Shown one piece after another: positions 17,017 through 27,173 of a stretch of DNA of 64,000 nt. Source of the stretch: KBS-96 sp963722585 (GTDB lineage Bacteria; Acidobacteriota; Terriglobia; Bryobacterales; Bryobacteraceae); contig CAVRNU010000007.1 of assembly GCA_963722585.1 (NCBI GenBank), positions 1 to 64,000 on the forward strand, read 5' to 3'. The position numbers and the translations under genes were made by a program. Below the pieces are notes generated by a model. That model was not told where the DNA came from, did not search any database, and worked only from the letters and a program-made list of their open reading frames with translations. The first letter of the stretch is position 1, and each line of letters begins with the position of its first letter.

Positions 17017-20000
17017 GCCCGTCCCGGCCGTTTATACTCCGGCCGGTAGCGACTTCGCTGCTGATGGCCGGCATTCTGTTGGCTGGCGCCATCGCCTATA
17101 AGCAACTCCCCGTATCGGCGCTGCCCGAGGTCGACTACCCCACAATCCAAATTCTCACGTTTTACCCCGGGGCCAGCCCCGAGGTGATGACGGCTACGGT
17201 CACCGCGCCTCTCGAACGGCAATTTGGACAAGTGCCGGGGTTGAAGCAGATGACCTCCATCAGCTCATTCGGCGCATCCATTGTTACGCTGCAATTCGAC
17301 CTGAATTTGAACATCGATATCGCCGAGCAGGAAGTCCAGGCGGCGATTAATCAATCGGGAACATACCTTCCGGCCGACTTGCCGAACCCGCCGGTCTACA
17401 ACAAGGTGAACCCGGCCGATGCGCCGATCCTGACGCTGGCACTCACTTCAAACGCAATGCCGCTCTCGAGGGTGGAAGACCTGGCCGACACGACGCTTGC
17501 TCAGAAGATCTCGCAATTGCCTGGAGTTGGACTCGTGACATTAAGCGGCGGCCAAAAGCCGGCCGTTCGCATTCAAGCCAATCCCACGGCGCTCGCGGCT
17601 TACGGATTGAGCCTCGAGAATCTCCGGTCCGCGATCGGCCTGGCCAACGTGAACCAGGCGAAGGGCAACTTTGATGGTCCGCGCCAATCGTTCACGATCG
17701 GAGCAAACGATCAGATTCGTTCGAGCGCCGACTACAGAGCATTGATTGTCGCTTATAAGAACGGAGCGCCCGTACGGTTGTCCGACGTGGCCACGGTAAT
17801 ACAAGGCGCCGAGAATGTGAAGGAGGCTGCCTGGATGAATACCACCCCGGCAGTCATCATGAACATTCAGCGGCAGCCGGGCGCGAACATCATCTCCGTC
17901 GTCGACAGGGTGAAAACCATATTGCCGCAGCTTCGGGCGTCCCTGCCCGCTTCCATCGGCATCACGGTGCTTACCGACCGCACCAACACTATCCGCGCTT
18001 CCGTCAAGGACGTGCAATTCGAGCTGATGTTGACCGTTGCGCTCGTGGTAATGGTGATTTTCCTGTTTCTGCGAAACTTGGCGGCCACCATTATTCCGAG
18101 CGTCGCAGTGCCCCTGTCGCTCGTCGGAACGTTCGGGGTGATGTATCTGCTGGGCTACAGCCTGAACAACCTTTCTTTAATGGCGTTGACCATTTCGACC
18201 GGCTTCGTCGTCGATGACGCGATTGTGATGATCGAGAACATTTCGCGTTATATCGAAGAGGGCGAATCGCCGCTACGAGCCGCGCTGAAGGGCTCGGAAC
18301 AGATTGGGTTCACCATCGTCTCGCTCACCGTCTCGTTGATCGCCGTGCTGATTCCGTTGCTCTTTATGGGCGACATTGTAGGCCGTTTGTTCCGGGAATT
18401 CGCCGTCACTCTGGCGGTCACAATTCTGGTGTCGGCTTTTGTCTCGCTCACCTTGACGCCCATGATGTGCGCCAAGCTTTTGCGATTCAAATCGGAATCG
18501 GAGCAGGGTTGGTTCTACCGCGCCTCCGAGCGCGCTTTCAACTGGGTGATCGATCGCTATGGGGCGACTTTGCGATGGGTCTTGCGTTACCAGGCATTCA
18601 CGCTCTTCGTCCTCGTCGCGACGATTGCGGCCACCCTGCTTCTCTTTGTTTACGTTCCGAAGGGATTTTTTCCGGTTCAGGACACGGGTCTTATTCTAGG
18701 CATCTCGGAAGCTCCTCAAGAGATCTCGTTCCCGGCAATGTCCGAGAAGCAGAGAGAGTTGGCTCGCATCATTTTGCAGGACCCGGCGGTAGAAAGCCTT
18801 TCCTCCTTCATCGGCATCGATGGAACAAACGCAACGCTGAACAGCGGCCGGATTCAAATCAATCTGAAGCCGGTTGAACAGCGGAATGCGAATGCCTCGG
18901 AAGTGATCCGGCGGCTGAGCCCTCAACTCGCTAAGGTGAACGGCATAACGCTTTATATGCAGCCGGTGCAGGATCTATCGGTCGAAGATCGCGTGAGCCG
19001 CACCGAGTTTCAGTACAGCGTGGAAGATGCCGACCCGCGCGAACTGGACACCTGGGTGCCGCGCATCGTCGCGAAGCTGCAAACGCTGCCTCAGTTGCGC
19101 GACGTGGCGAGCGATCAGCAGAATCACGGCCTCGAGGCGGATATCGTCATCGATCGTGATACGGCATCGCGGCTTGGCATCACGCCGCAAACAATCGACG
19201 ACACGTTGTACGACGCTTTTGGACAGCGGCTCGTCTCGACCATCTTTACGCAGTTAAACCAATACCATGTTGTGCTCGAGGTCGATCCTCAATATCAACT
19301 CAACCCAAACTCGTTGAAAGACATCTACGTCCAATCGAGCGCCGGAGCGGAGGTCCCGCTCAGTGCGTTTACACACTTCGAGCCTTCCACCACCCCTCTC
19401 GCCATCAATCACCAGGGCCAGTTCCCGGTTGTGACGTTGTCTTTCAATCTTGCGCCCGGCGTGTCGTTGGGAGACGCTGTGCAGGCGATCAAAAGCGCTG
19501 AAACGCAGATCGGCATGCCTGCCAGTATCAATGCCAGTTTTCAAGGCACGGCGGAGGCCTTCCAGAACTCGCTCGCCAATGAACCGTTCCTGATTCTCGC
19601 GGCGTTGGTAACGGTATACATCGTTTTGGGCGTTCTGTACGAAAGCTACATTCATCCGCTCACCATCCTCTCTACGCTCCCTTCGGCGGGTGTGGGAGCC
19701 ATTCTCGCCCTCCAGATTTGCCATACCGATTTCAGCGTTATCGCGCTCATCGGCATCATCCTGCTGATCGGCATTGTGAAGAAGAACGCGATCATGATGA
19801 TCGATTTCGCTCTCGAAGCGGAACGCAAAGAAGGCAAGACTCCGATCGAAGCCATTTACCAGGCGTCGCTGCTTCGATTCCGCCCCATCATGATGACCAC
19901 TATGGCTGCGCTATTTGGCGGCTTGCCTCTGGCGCTGGGAACCGGAACGGGCTCGGAGCTGCGGCGGCCTCTTGGCATCACCATCGTCGGCGGACTGATC

Positions 20001-20126
20001 CTCAGCCAGATTCTGACGCTGTACACGACCCCTGTTGTTTACCTGTTCTTCGATCGCCTGGCGCATGGGCTTCGGCGGCGCGAGCGTGTGGCGCGCCGGT
20101 GGGAAACGCCTGTCCCGGCGGAGTAG
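17013..20126 (+). CDS. RND efflux permease (MdtB-like)
   Basis: A 1,037-aa hydrophobe/amphiphile-efflux (HAE1) pump with the usual twelve membrane helices and two large periplasmic loops. The first helix is followed by LPVSALPEVDYPTIQILTFY, the conserved motif A region by GYSLNNLSLMALTISTGFVVDDAIVMIENI, with the proton-relay aspartates in VVDDA, and the C-terminal GTGTGSELRRPLGITIVGGL is intact. Length and motifs match MdtB more than AcrB. It overlaps the adaptor gene by 4 bp and is followed after 4 bp by a second pump gene, the MdtB/MdtC heteromeric arrangement. Confidence 0.93.
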   Translation: MSPSRPFILRPVATSLLMAGILLAGAIAYKQLPVSALPEVDYPTIQILTFYPGASPEVMTATVTAPLERQFGQVPGLKQMTSISSFGASIVTLQFDLNLNIDIAEQEVQAAINQSGTYLPADLPNPPVYNKVNPADAPILTLALTSNAMPLSRVEDLADTTLAQKISQLPGVGLVTLSGGQKPAVRIQANPTALAAYGLSLENLRSAIGLANVNQAKGNFDGPRQSFTIGANDQIRSSADYRALIVAYKNGAPVRLSDVATVIQGAENVKEAAWMNTTPAVIMNIQRQPGANIISVVDRVKTILPQLRASLPASIGITVLTDRTNTIRASVKDVQFELMLTVALVVMVIFLFLRNLAATIIPSVAVPLSLVGTFGVMYLLGYSLNNLSLMALTISTGFVVDDAIVMIENISRYIEEGESPLRAALKGSEQIGFTIVSLTVSLIAVLIPLLFMGDIVGRLFREFAVTLAVTILVSAFVSLTLTPMMCAKLLRFKSESEQGWFYRASERAFNWVIDRYGATLRWVLRYQAFTLFVLVATIAATLLLFVYVPKGFFPVQDTGLILGISEAPQEISFPAMSEKQRELARIILQDPAVESLSSFIGIDGTNATLNSGRIQINLKPVEQRNANASEVIRRLSPQLAKVNGITLYMQPVQDLSVEDRVSRTEFQYSVEDADPRELDTWVPRIVAKLQTLPQLRDVASDQQNHGLEADIVIDRDTASRLGITPQTIDDTLYDAFGQRLVSTIFTQLNQYHVVLEVDPQYQLNPNSLKDIYVQSSAGAEVPLSAFTHFEPSTTPLAINHQGQFPVVTLSFNLAPGVSLGDAVQAIKSAETQIGMPASINASFQGTAEAFQNSLANEPFLILAALVTVYIVLGVLYESYIHPLTILSTLPSAGVGAILALQICHTDFSVIALIGIILLIGIVKKNAIMMIDFALEAERKEGKTPIEAIYQASLLRFRPIMMTTMAALFGGLPLALGTGTGSELRRPLGITIVGGLILSQILTLYTTPVVYLFFDRLAHGLRRRERVARRWETPVPAE

Positions 20127-20130
20127 ATAA

Positions 20131-23100
20131 GTGAATATTTCCGCCCCTTTCATCAACAAGCCAGTTGCCACAACGCTTCTTACGTTCGCGCTCGCGCTCG
20201 CGGGCGCCCTCGCCTTCCGCTTTCTGCCCGTCGCGCCGCTACCCCAGGTAGAATACCCCACAATTCAAGTGGGCGCGAATTTGCCAGGCGCAAGTCCGGA
20301 GACGATGGCCGCCACCGTCGCAACACCGCTCGAAAGGCAGTTCGGGCGCATCGCGGGCGTCACTGAAATGACGTCGAATAGCCAGACCGGCTCGACGCAC
20401 ATCACTCTTCAATTCGACTTGAGCCGTAAGATCGATTCCGCCGCGCGCGATGTGCAAGCCGCCATCAATGCGGCGCGCGGCCAGTTGCCTTCCGATCTTC
20501 CCTCAAATCCCTGGTACTACAAAGTGAATCCAGCCGACGCGCCAATCATGATTCTGGCGCTCACTTCCGACACGATCGACAAACCGCATATGTACGATGC
20601 GGCGGAATCGATTCTCGCGCAGAAGATCTCTCAGATTGAGGGCGTGGGCCAGGTGGAAGTCGGCGGAGGTGCGCGTCCAGCCGTCCGCGTAGAAGTAAAT
20701 CCGATGGCGTTGAACGGCTACGGCCTCAGCCTCGAGGACGTGCGAACGGTTTTGCAAAACGCAAATGCAATCAGTCCCACAGGCGAACTGTCGAACTCAT
20801 CCGAGTCGTGGCTCGTCAAGACTTCCGATCAGCTAAAGGTTGCCGTAAAATACCAGCCCTTAATCGTCGCCTATCACAATGGTTCCGCGGTCCGACTGTC
20901 CGATGTGGCGAACGTCTACGACTGGATTCAAGACCGGCGGAACACGGGTCTCGATAATGGCAAGGACGCTGTATTGTTGATTCTGTTCCGACAGCCCGGC
21001 GCAAACATCATAGACACGGTCAATCGCGTGAAGAGCTTGTTGCCGCGGTTGCGAGCCTCCATCTCGCCGGCAATTGACCTGAGCATTGCCAACGACCGCA
21101 CAACTACGATTCGGGCATCGGTGGACGATGTCGAGTTCACCCTCATAATTTCCATTTTGCTTGTGGTCCTGGTGGTTTTCTTTTTCCTGCGGAACGCATG
21201 GGCCACGGCGATTCCGAGCGTGGCTGTGCCGCTCTCCTTGCTCGGAACGTTCGGCGTCATGTATCTGCTCGGGTACAGTCTCGACAACTTGTCTCTGATG
21301 GCGCTGACGATCTCTACTGGATTCGTTGTGGACGACGCAATCGTCGTCATTGAAAACATCACGCGCTACTTGGAAAAAGGCTTAACGCCCCTCGAGGCTG
21401 CTCTGCGCGGCTCGCGCGAGATCGGATTCACTGTGGTTTCGATGAGCGCTTCGCTCGTGGCGGTTTTCATTCCCATTCTCTTGATGGAAGGTATCGTCGG
21501 GCGCCTGTTCCGCGAATTTGCGGTTACCCTCGCAGTCGCAATCGGCGTTTCGCTCATCGTTTCATTAACCACCACGCCCATGATGTGCGCCCGCTTCCTG
21601 AAGCCGCATAGCCAGCGGAAGCACGGCATCTTCTACGCGATAAGTGAAAAGTTCTTCGACGGAGTCCACTCGTTCTACCGGGTCACGCTTCGCATGGTGC
21701 TGCGGCATCCTCAGCTCACACTTGTCGTCCTGCTCGCCACTATTGCCGTCAATGTCATGCTTTTCATCGCGGCGCCCAAAGGTTTTTTCCCTCAGCAGGA
21801 CACCGGGCGGCTGGGCGGAGCCATTGTCGCCTCGCAGGACATGTCGTTTCAAGCCATGCGGCAGAAGCTGACGCAGTTTGTCGATATCGTGCGGACAGAT
21901 CCGGCTGTTGACACAGTCGCCGGCTTCGCCGGCGGCGGAACCGCCAACGTCGCGGGTCTATTTGTTTCCCTAAAGCCGCTTGACCAGAGAAAGTTGTCAG
22001 CCGATCAGGTGATTGACCGGCTTCGTGGAAAACTGGCTGTTGTTCCAGGAGCAACACTCTATCTGCAGGCAGCGCAGGATATTCACGTGGGCGGCCGCGC
22101 CAGCAACTCGCAGTACGAGTACACGATTCAATCCGATTCGATTCAAGACTTGAACACGTGGGCGCCGCGGCTCCTCGACAAACTACGCACACTGCCGCAA
22201 TTGCGCGACGCCAATAGCGATCAACAAATACGTGGCCTGGAAAGCACGCTCATAATTGACAGAGACACCGCATCGCGGTTGGGAGTGTCGCCGAGCGGCA
22301 TCGACAACACGCTCTACGACGCATTCGGACAGCGCCAGGTCTCGACCATGTACGAGAGCTTGAACCAGTATCACGTCGTAATGGAAGTCGCTCCCGAGTA
22401 CCAACAAAGCCCCGAGGCTCTGAAAAGCATTTACGTTCGTTCCTCGAATAACACGATGGTTCCACTCAGCACGTTTTCCCATTACGAGCTTCGCAACACA
22501 TCACTCGGCATCAATCATCAAGGCCAGTTTCCTTCCATCACGATGTCCTTTGCGCTGGCTCCAGGTGTGGCGCTCAGCGATGCCGTCGATGCGGTGAGTG
22601 CGGCTGAGCGCGACATCGGTATGCCGTCAAGCGTCCGCGGCAGTTTCTCCGGTACGGCCCGGGCGTTTCAAAAATCGCTGTCGAACGAGCCACTGCTGAT
22701 TTTGGCGGCGCTGGTGACGGTCTACATCGTGCTCGGCATGCTGTACGAGAGTTATATTCATCCGATTACAATCCTGTCCACACTTGCCGTCGGCAGGCGT
22801 CGGAGCGATTATCGCTTTGTTGCTGTTTAACACTGAATTGAGCGTTATTGCTCTCATTGGCATCATTCTCCTGATCGGCATCGTGAAGAAAAACGCGATT
22901 TTGATGATTGATTTCGCGCTTGAAGTGGAGCGGAAGGAAGGCCTAAGTCCGCGCGATGCAATCTACGAAGCGTGCCTGCTGCGCTTCCGCCCAATTCTAA
23001 TGACAACCATGGCGGCATTGCTTGGAGGATTGCCGCTCGCGCTCGGCACCGGGACCGGCTCCGAACTGCGCCGGCCGCTTGGCATCACAATCGTCGGCGG

Positions 23101-23248
23101 ACTGATTCTGAGTCAAATCCTGACGCTCTACACGACCCCTGTGGTCTATCTCTACCTGGATCGCTTCCAGATGCGCTTCAGAAGGAGCAGGCGCCGCGTG
23201 CTGCCCGCGCCCGATTTCGATCCATCCCTTGGCATTCAGCAGGGCTGA
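20131..23248 (+). pseudogene. RND efflux permease (MdtC-like), frameshifted near the C-terminus
   Basis: This frame matches the preceding pump closely through residue 884 (HPITILSTL), then runs out of homology as AVGRRRSDYRFVAV and stops at 22830. The next frame, from TTG 22784, resumes exactly with LPSAGVGAIIALLL and continues to GSELRRPLGITIVGGL and a normal end at 23248. One extra base near 22783 explains it. The truncated protein would lack the last two or three membrane helices and should not work. GTG 20131 is the start, 4 bp after the previous stop. If the shift is a sequencing error, this is an ordinary 1,038-aa MdtC partner. Confidence 0.88.
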
Positions 23249-23252
23249 ACAT

Positions 23253-24224
23253 CTATAGCTCGGTCGCGCGAATCCTCCATACCTGCTGCTGCTTATAATT
23301 CGTCAACCATATTGAACCGAACGCTACACGAATGCTGTCTCCGCCTGGGCCGATCCACTGCTTCGAGACACTGTTCGTCGCCGGATCGATTTTCGTAATC
23401 GGGAATCCGAATAAAGTCGTCCACACCGCTCCTTCTCCATAAGCGATCTCACCGCCCTCGCCGGGAATACCCGCCTCAATATTCTTCACCAGCTTCGCCG
23501 CATGCGCATCCACGCGAGATATCGTCCCATCGCCCTGGTTCAGTGTCCAGACAGAATCCTCTCCAAAAGTCAGAAATCGTGGCTTCGGCCCTACCGCGAT
23601 TTTCGCCACCACTCGATTCCCGACTGGGTCGACTTTACTCAGTACGCTTAGCTCCGGCGACGTGATCCAGACCGCGTCTTCGCCGAACGCGCAAGCGGCC
23701 GGCCCGCGTGGAACTTCAATCGTCGCGCTGAGTTGATTAGTCTTCGGATCGATACGCGACAGCTCGCCCTGCTTGCCCGAGAGCATCCATATGCTGCCGG
23801 CTCCTGTGCACAAACCGCCTTCCGATTCCGCGGGGCCAACCGGAATATGCGCCAAAATTCTGCCCGTCTCCGCTTCGAAGCGCACCAGAGCATGATCGGC
23901 GCAACTGGGAGACCAAACGCTGCCGAAGGCATAAGTCAGGCCGGAGCACGGCTTATTGACCGTAACGATTTCGCCAACCTTGTTCGTTTTCGGATTCAGG
24001 CGAACGACCCTATTTTTCGGAGAGCTGGCCACCCAAATGGAATCGCCCGTAACAGCCATCCAATCCGGAGCTCCCTCGACGGTAAACACAGCGATTGGCT
24101 TGACTCCCGAGATGGATCGCTGAACGCTCGCCGTCGTCACACCGGTCTTTTTGGGCTTTCTTTCGTCGGCCATGGCGAATAACACGATTGCCCCGCACGT
24201 TACTACGATCAACATTCGATACAT
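23253..24224 (-). CDS. Secreted YncE/Vgb-like beta-propeller protein
   Basis: A 323-aa protein with an N-terminal signal peptide (MYRMLIVVTCGAIVLFAMA) and repeated blades of about 42 residues of the pattern DSIWVAS...VVRLNPKTNKV, GSIWML...LSRIDPKTNQ and GAVWTT...ITKIDPATNS. These repeats are typical of seven-bladed propellers such as YncE and virginiamycin B lyase. The lyase catalytic residues cannot be confirmed by eye, so a binding or scaffold role is as likely. The C-terminus lies 4 bp from the mdtC end, converging with it. Confidence 0.8.
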   Translation of the reverse strand: MYRMLIVVTCGAIVLFAMADERKPKKTGVTTASVQRSISGVKPIAVFTVEGAPDWMAVTGDSIWVASSPKNRVVRLNPKTNKVGEIVTVNKPCSGLTYAFGSVWSPSCADHALVRFEAETGRILAHIPVGPAESEGGLCTGAGSIWMLSGKQGELSRIDPKTNQLSATIEVPRGPAACAFGEDAVWITSPELSVLSKVDPVGNRVVAKIAVGPKPRFLTFGEDSVWTLNQGDGTISRVDAHAAKLVKNIEAGIPGEGGEIAYGEGAVWTTLFGFPITKIDPATNSVSKQWIGPGGDSIRVAFGSIWLTNYKQQQVWRIRATEL

Positions 24225-24341
24225 GATGTGTTCTCCGAGTGTAAACGAGAGAACTGCTGCATTTCCGGAGCTATTTTTCGACCGAGCCTGCCATTTACAG
24301 CTACATTGGGCGTGCTAGCGTAGACGGAGAAGCATCAACCA

Positions 24342-24418
24342 GGGCCCTTAGCTCAGTTGGTCAGAGCAGGGGACTCATAATCCCTTGGTCGTAGGTTCAA
24401 ATCCTACAGGGCCCACCA
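24342..24418 (+). tRNA. tRNA-Ile(CAT), lysidine-type
   Basis: The acceptor arms GGGCCCT and AGGGCCC pair, and the D arm (AGCTCAGTTGGTCAGAGCA), anticodon stem GGGGA/TCCCT with loop CTCATAA, and T arm GTAGGTTCAAATCCTAC are all present; CCA is encoded at 24416-24418. The CAT anticodon could be Met, but the body closely matches the E. coli minor tRNA-Ile (CTTAGCTCAGT, GACTCATAATC, CTTGGTCG), in which TilS converts C34 to lysidine to read AUA. The first pair G-C rules out initiator tRNA. Confidence 0.88.
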
Positions 24419-24470
24419 CCTTCGAGCTGTCCGGTCCCGGTCCAGCCGTTCTGACAAAATAGACTCATCG

Positions 24471-25760
24471 ATGAGTCTGACCCAGGCACGGACCCTTGCC
24501 TTACTTTTGTCGCTTTCGCTGTCCCTTCCCGCCGCATCGGTAAAACGCTTCGGTGCGAAAGGCGATGGCGTCACAGACGATACTGCCGCAATCGACCGGG
24601 CGATTCGCTCGACGAAGTCAGGCACGCTGGTCTTTCCAGCAGGCACATACAAACTAACCTCAACATTGACCCTCCGGTCGGACGTTACCTACCAGGGTGA
24701 AGGCTCGGCGATTCTAAAAGGCAATGGTTATTTCTGGCTCATGCAGATGCCCCAGAGCACCGTGAACCTGACAATCAAGGGACTGACGTTCGATGGCGGC
24801 GGACTCTTGTTGCAGGGGCAAGTACTCGGGGTCAAGGTTATCGGTAATACGTTTCAGAACCTGACCACCGATAATTCCAAAGGCAATTGGACCCTGGGCA
24901 ACACCATTTTTTCTCCCGATGGCGTTCACAACGCGACAATCAGCGGGAACTCGTTTCGGAACATTTTGATTAACGGGACGACGCGTCCCGATGGAACCGG
25001 GAACTCGATCGATCGATCGAACACGGCCATGATGTTCTACGGCATCGACCGGACCTCGATCGATCACAACACCTTCGACCGCGTGGGGCAAGGCATCAAA
25101 ATTTGCTTCACAAATCCCTGGCCTTCTCACGACGTTTACATTGGACACAACACGTTTACGCGAGTTCATCGCATGGGCATGGAAATTCAAGGCGCGATGG
25201 GATGCGGAGCAAGCCACCCTGCTATCGACGGACCGGATACCTACGATTTGACGATCGAGTACAACAGCCTGACCGATTGGGACGACGCCTATTGGTGGAG
25301 CTACCCCATCAGCTTGGCAAATCCCGCCCCCGCGGGCGGTGCCGGCGCAATCGTACGCTACAACTACATCGTGGGCGGAAAAGCCGAATACTGGGATACG
25401 GATGGACCGGGCGGTAAGTATGGCTATGGCATCGAAGCCGCCAGCGCAGGCCTGCAAGTTTATGGCAATACGGTCAAGGGCTACTGGGGACAAAGCATTG
25501 CTATATCGGGCTCGCCTAATGCGCAGGTCCATGACAACTTCGTTTGCGGTGCAGCGAAAGGCGCGACTGTGAGCATCGGTCCACAGACCACTCCATCCCC
25601 AGGCGCGGCGTACTGGAAAAACACGATCATTCCACATAGCTGCCCGGCGACCTTGCCCAATCCTCTGACGAACTCACAGCGATCCGCGGCACACGCCCAC
25701 GACGCGCCGCCCTCGTCTGGCGCCAACCAGGGGAACTTGCCGTCCGCCAGTGGTGTCTAA
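24471..25760 (+). CDS. Secreted right-handed beta-helix protein (pectate-lyase-3-like)
   Basis: A 429-aa protein with a signal peptide (TLALLLSLSLSLPAASV) followed at once by RFGAKGDGVTDDTAAIDRAI, the hallmark opening of pectate_lyase_3/GH28-like beta-helices. Repeats rich in N, G, T and I (NATISGNSFRN, SIDHNTFDRV, DVYIGHNTFTRV, QVYGNTVKGY) fit stacked parallel coils. It is likely a polysaccharide lyase, hydrolase or epimerase acting outside the cytoplasm; the substrate is not clear. The last 45 residues are low-complexity. It starts 52 bp after the tRNA. Confidence 0.82.
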   Translation: MSLTQARTLALLLSLSLSLPAASVKRFGAKGDGVTDDTAAIDRAIRSTKSGTLVFPAGTYKLTSTLTLRSDVTYQGEGSAILKGNGYFWLMQMPQSTVNLTIKGLTFDGGGLLLQGQVLGVKVIGNTFQNLTTDNSKGNWTLGNTIFSPDGVHNATISGNSFRNILINGTTRPDGTGNSIDRSNTAMMFYGIDRTSIDHNTFDRVGQGIKICFTNPWPSHDVYIGHNTFTRVHRMGMEIQGAMGCGASHPAIDGPDTYDLTIEYNSLTDWDDAYWWSYPISLANPAPAGGAGAIVRYNYIVGGKAEYWDTDGPGGKYGYGIEAASAGLQVYGNTVKGYWGQSIAISGSPNAQVHDNFVCGAAKGATVSIGPQTTPSPGAAYWKNTIIPHSCPATLPNPLTNSQRSAAHAHDAPPSSGANQGNLPSASGV

Positions 25761-25782
25761 GTAATCGGACGTTTATTTTCCC

Positions 25783-26481
25783 TTGGTCCAGGGAGTAGAA
25801 TCGACTGCAGAGGGAAGTACTTTGGCCGATTCCACGCTGACGCTATCGATTGCCGGTAACCATCAATCCCCGCTGTCGGAGGAAGACGCGCGACTTCTGC
25901 GGGGCCTGCGAGCGGGTATCGAGTCGGCTTATGAAGAATTGCTAAACCGGTATCAACAGCCGGTGTACAGCATGGTGTACCGGCTCCTTGGCGACCAAAA
26001 CGATGCCTGCGATGTCGTTCAGGAAGTGTTCTTGAAGATCTTTCGGAGCGTTAACTCGTTTAAGGAAAGAAGCAGCCTTCGGACCTGGATCTACCGCATC
26101 GCCGTCAACGAGGCGCACAATCACCGGCGCTGGTTTTCGCGCCACAGGAAACGGGAAGTGGCCATTGAGCATGAGGACCAGGACCACAGGGCGTTCGATA
26201 CAACGCCAGATCCGGGACCGTCGCCGTTCGATTTCACGCTTGACCGGGAGACACATATTTTGGTGCAACGCGCTCTTGACGAAGTAAGCCCGGTATTTCG
26301 CACTGCCGTTGTGCTGCGCGATGTCGAGGGGCTTGGCTATGAAGAGATTGCCGAGATTCTTCAAATCTCACTCGGGACTGTAAAGTCCCGAATATTAAGG
26401 GGCCGCGAGGCTCTGCGGCGCGTTCTGAGCGAACGGCTGGAACCGGGTTACGCAACGGCTTTCGAAGGCGGAATGGGCTAG
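25783..26481 (+). CDS. ECF RNA polymerase sigma factor (RpoE-like)
   Basis: A 232-aa group IV sigma factor. Region 2 is clear (YEELLNRYQQPVYSMVYRLL, then DACDVVQEVFLKIFRSVNSF and LRTWIYRIAVNEAHNHRR), joined by an acidic linker to region 4 (ALDEVSPVFRTAVVLRDVEG and YEEIAEILQISLGTVKSRIL RG). No in-frame ATG precedes region 2, so the start is TTG 25783 or the in-frame TTG at residue 14. The zinc-finger anti-sigma gene follows after 2 bp, the classic pair. The stimulus is unknown. Confidence 0.93.
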   Translation: MVQGVESTAEGSTLADSTLTLSIAGNHQSPLSEEDARLLRGLRAGIESAYEELLNRYQQPVYSMVYRLLGDQNDACDVVQEVFLKIFRSVNSFKERSSLRTWIYRIAVNEAHNHRRWFSRHRKREVAIEHEDQDHRAFDTTPDPGPSPFDFTLDRETHILVQRALDEVSPVFRTAVVLRDVEGLGYEEIAEILQISLGTVKSRILRGREALRRVLSERLEPGYATAFEGGMG

Positions 26482-26483
26482 CT

Positions 26484-27161
26484 ATGGTCTTTTCTTGTCA
26501 CAACGCCAAACGCCAGAGTACGGCTTACGTTGATGGCCGGTTGCGGTCCGACGAGCGCACCGGTGTAGCAGCCCATTTGACCGAATGCGAGGAATGCACG
26601 TCTTATTTCGAGCAGCTTACGGTTATCCGGTCCGCTCTTAAAGGCCTTTCGGCGCCGCCCATACCTGGGCGGCTGCAGACCAGTCTGAAAGTTATCGCAT
26701 CTCGTGAACGCGCGAATGTGCTCGAATGGAAAGGTTCGCGGTTCAGAGCAGTATGGGAACGCTGGAAGTTTCACGTGAGCGAGCTGATGCGCCCGCTCGC
26801 CTTGCCTGCGACCGGCGGCCTCATTTCGGCCATTCTCCTGTTCGGAACCTTCGTCCTAACCATGGGTACTACCACCCGGATTGCCAGCTATGAGATCCCT
26901 CTTTCCGCGATTACCGATGACGAGCCGAACCTCCTTCCTGTCGATCTTCGCTCGAATCTCATCGTTTTGAACATGACCCTCGATAGCAGCGGCCGCATCG
27001 GCGATTACGCCGTCTCGGATCCGGCCAAAAAGTTCACCGCCGGCCTTCAATCGCATCTGGGCAGTATTACGCTTCCGAGCATGCCCAACGTTTTTGCCGT
27101 CGCTCAACCGATTTCGGGCGACATACAAATCCGGTTTACTCCCCTCGCGTTCCGGCAATAG
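26484..27161 (+). CDS. Zinc-finger (zf-HC2) anti-sigma factor
   Basis: A 225-aa membrane protein. The N-terminal cytoplasmic domain has the Zn-binding signature, with an early Cys-His (FSCHNAKR) and HLTECEECTSYF (HxxxCxxC). One transmembrane helix spans about residues 108-130 (ATGGLISAILLFGTFVLTMG), followed by a roughly 95-residue outer domain. It should hold the preceding sigma factor inactive at the membrane until a signal releases it. It is 2 bp after the sigma gene and 12 bp before rsmA, so rsmA is probably in the same transcript. Confidence 0.88.
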   Translation: MVFSCHNAKRQSTAYVDGRLRSDERTGVAAHLTECEECTSYFEQLTVIRSALKGLSAPPIPGRLQTSLKVIASRERANVLEWKGSRFRAVWERWKFHVSELMRPLALPATGGLISAILLFGTFVLTMGTTTRIASYEIPLSAITDDEPNLLPVDLRSNLIVLNMTLDSSGRIGDYAVSDPAKKFTAGLQSHLGSITLPSMPNVFAVAQPISGDIQIRFTPLAFRQ

Positions 27162-27173
27162 CAGCGACCTCTC

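Noticed and set aside
24342..24418. tRNA-Met for the CAT anticodon
   Set aside because: The D, anticodon and variable-loop sequences match the minor tRNA-Ile type better than elongator Met, and the first base pair excludes initiator.
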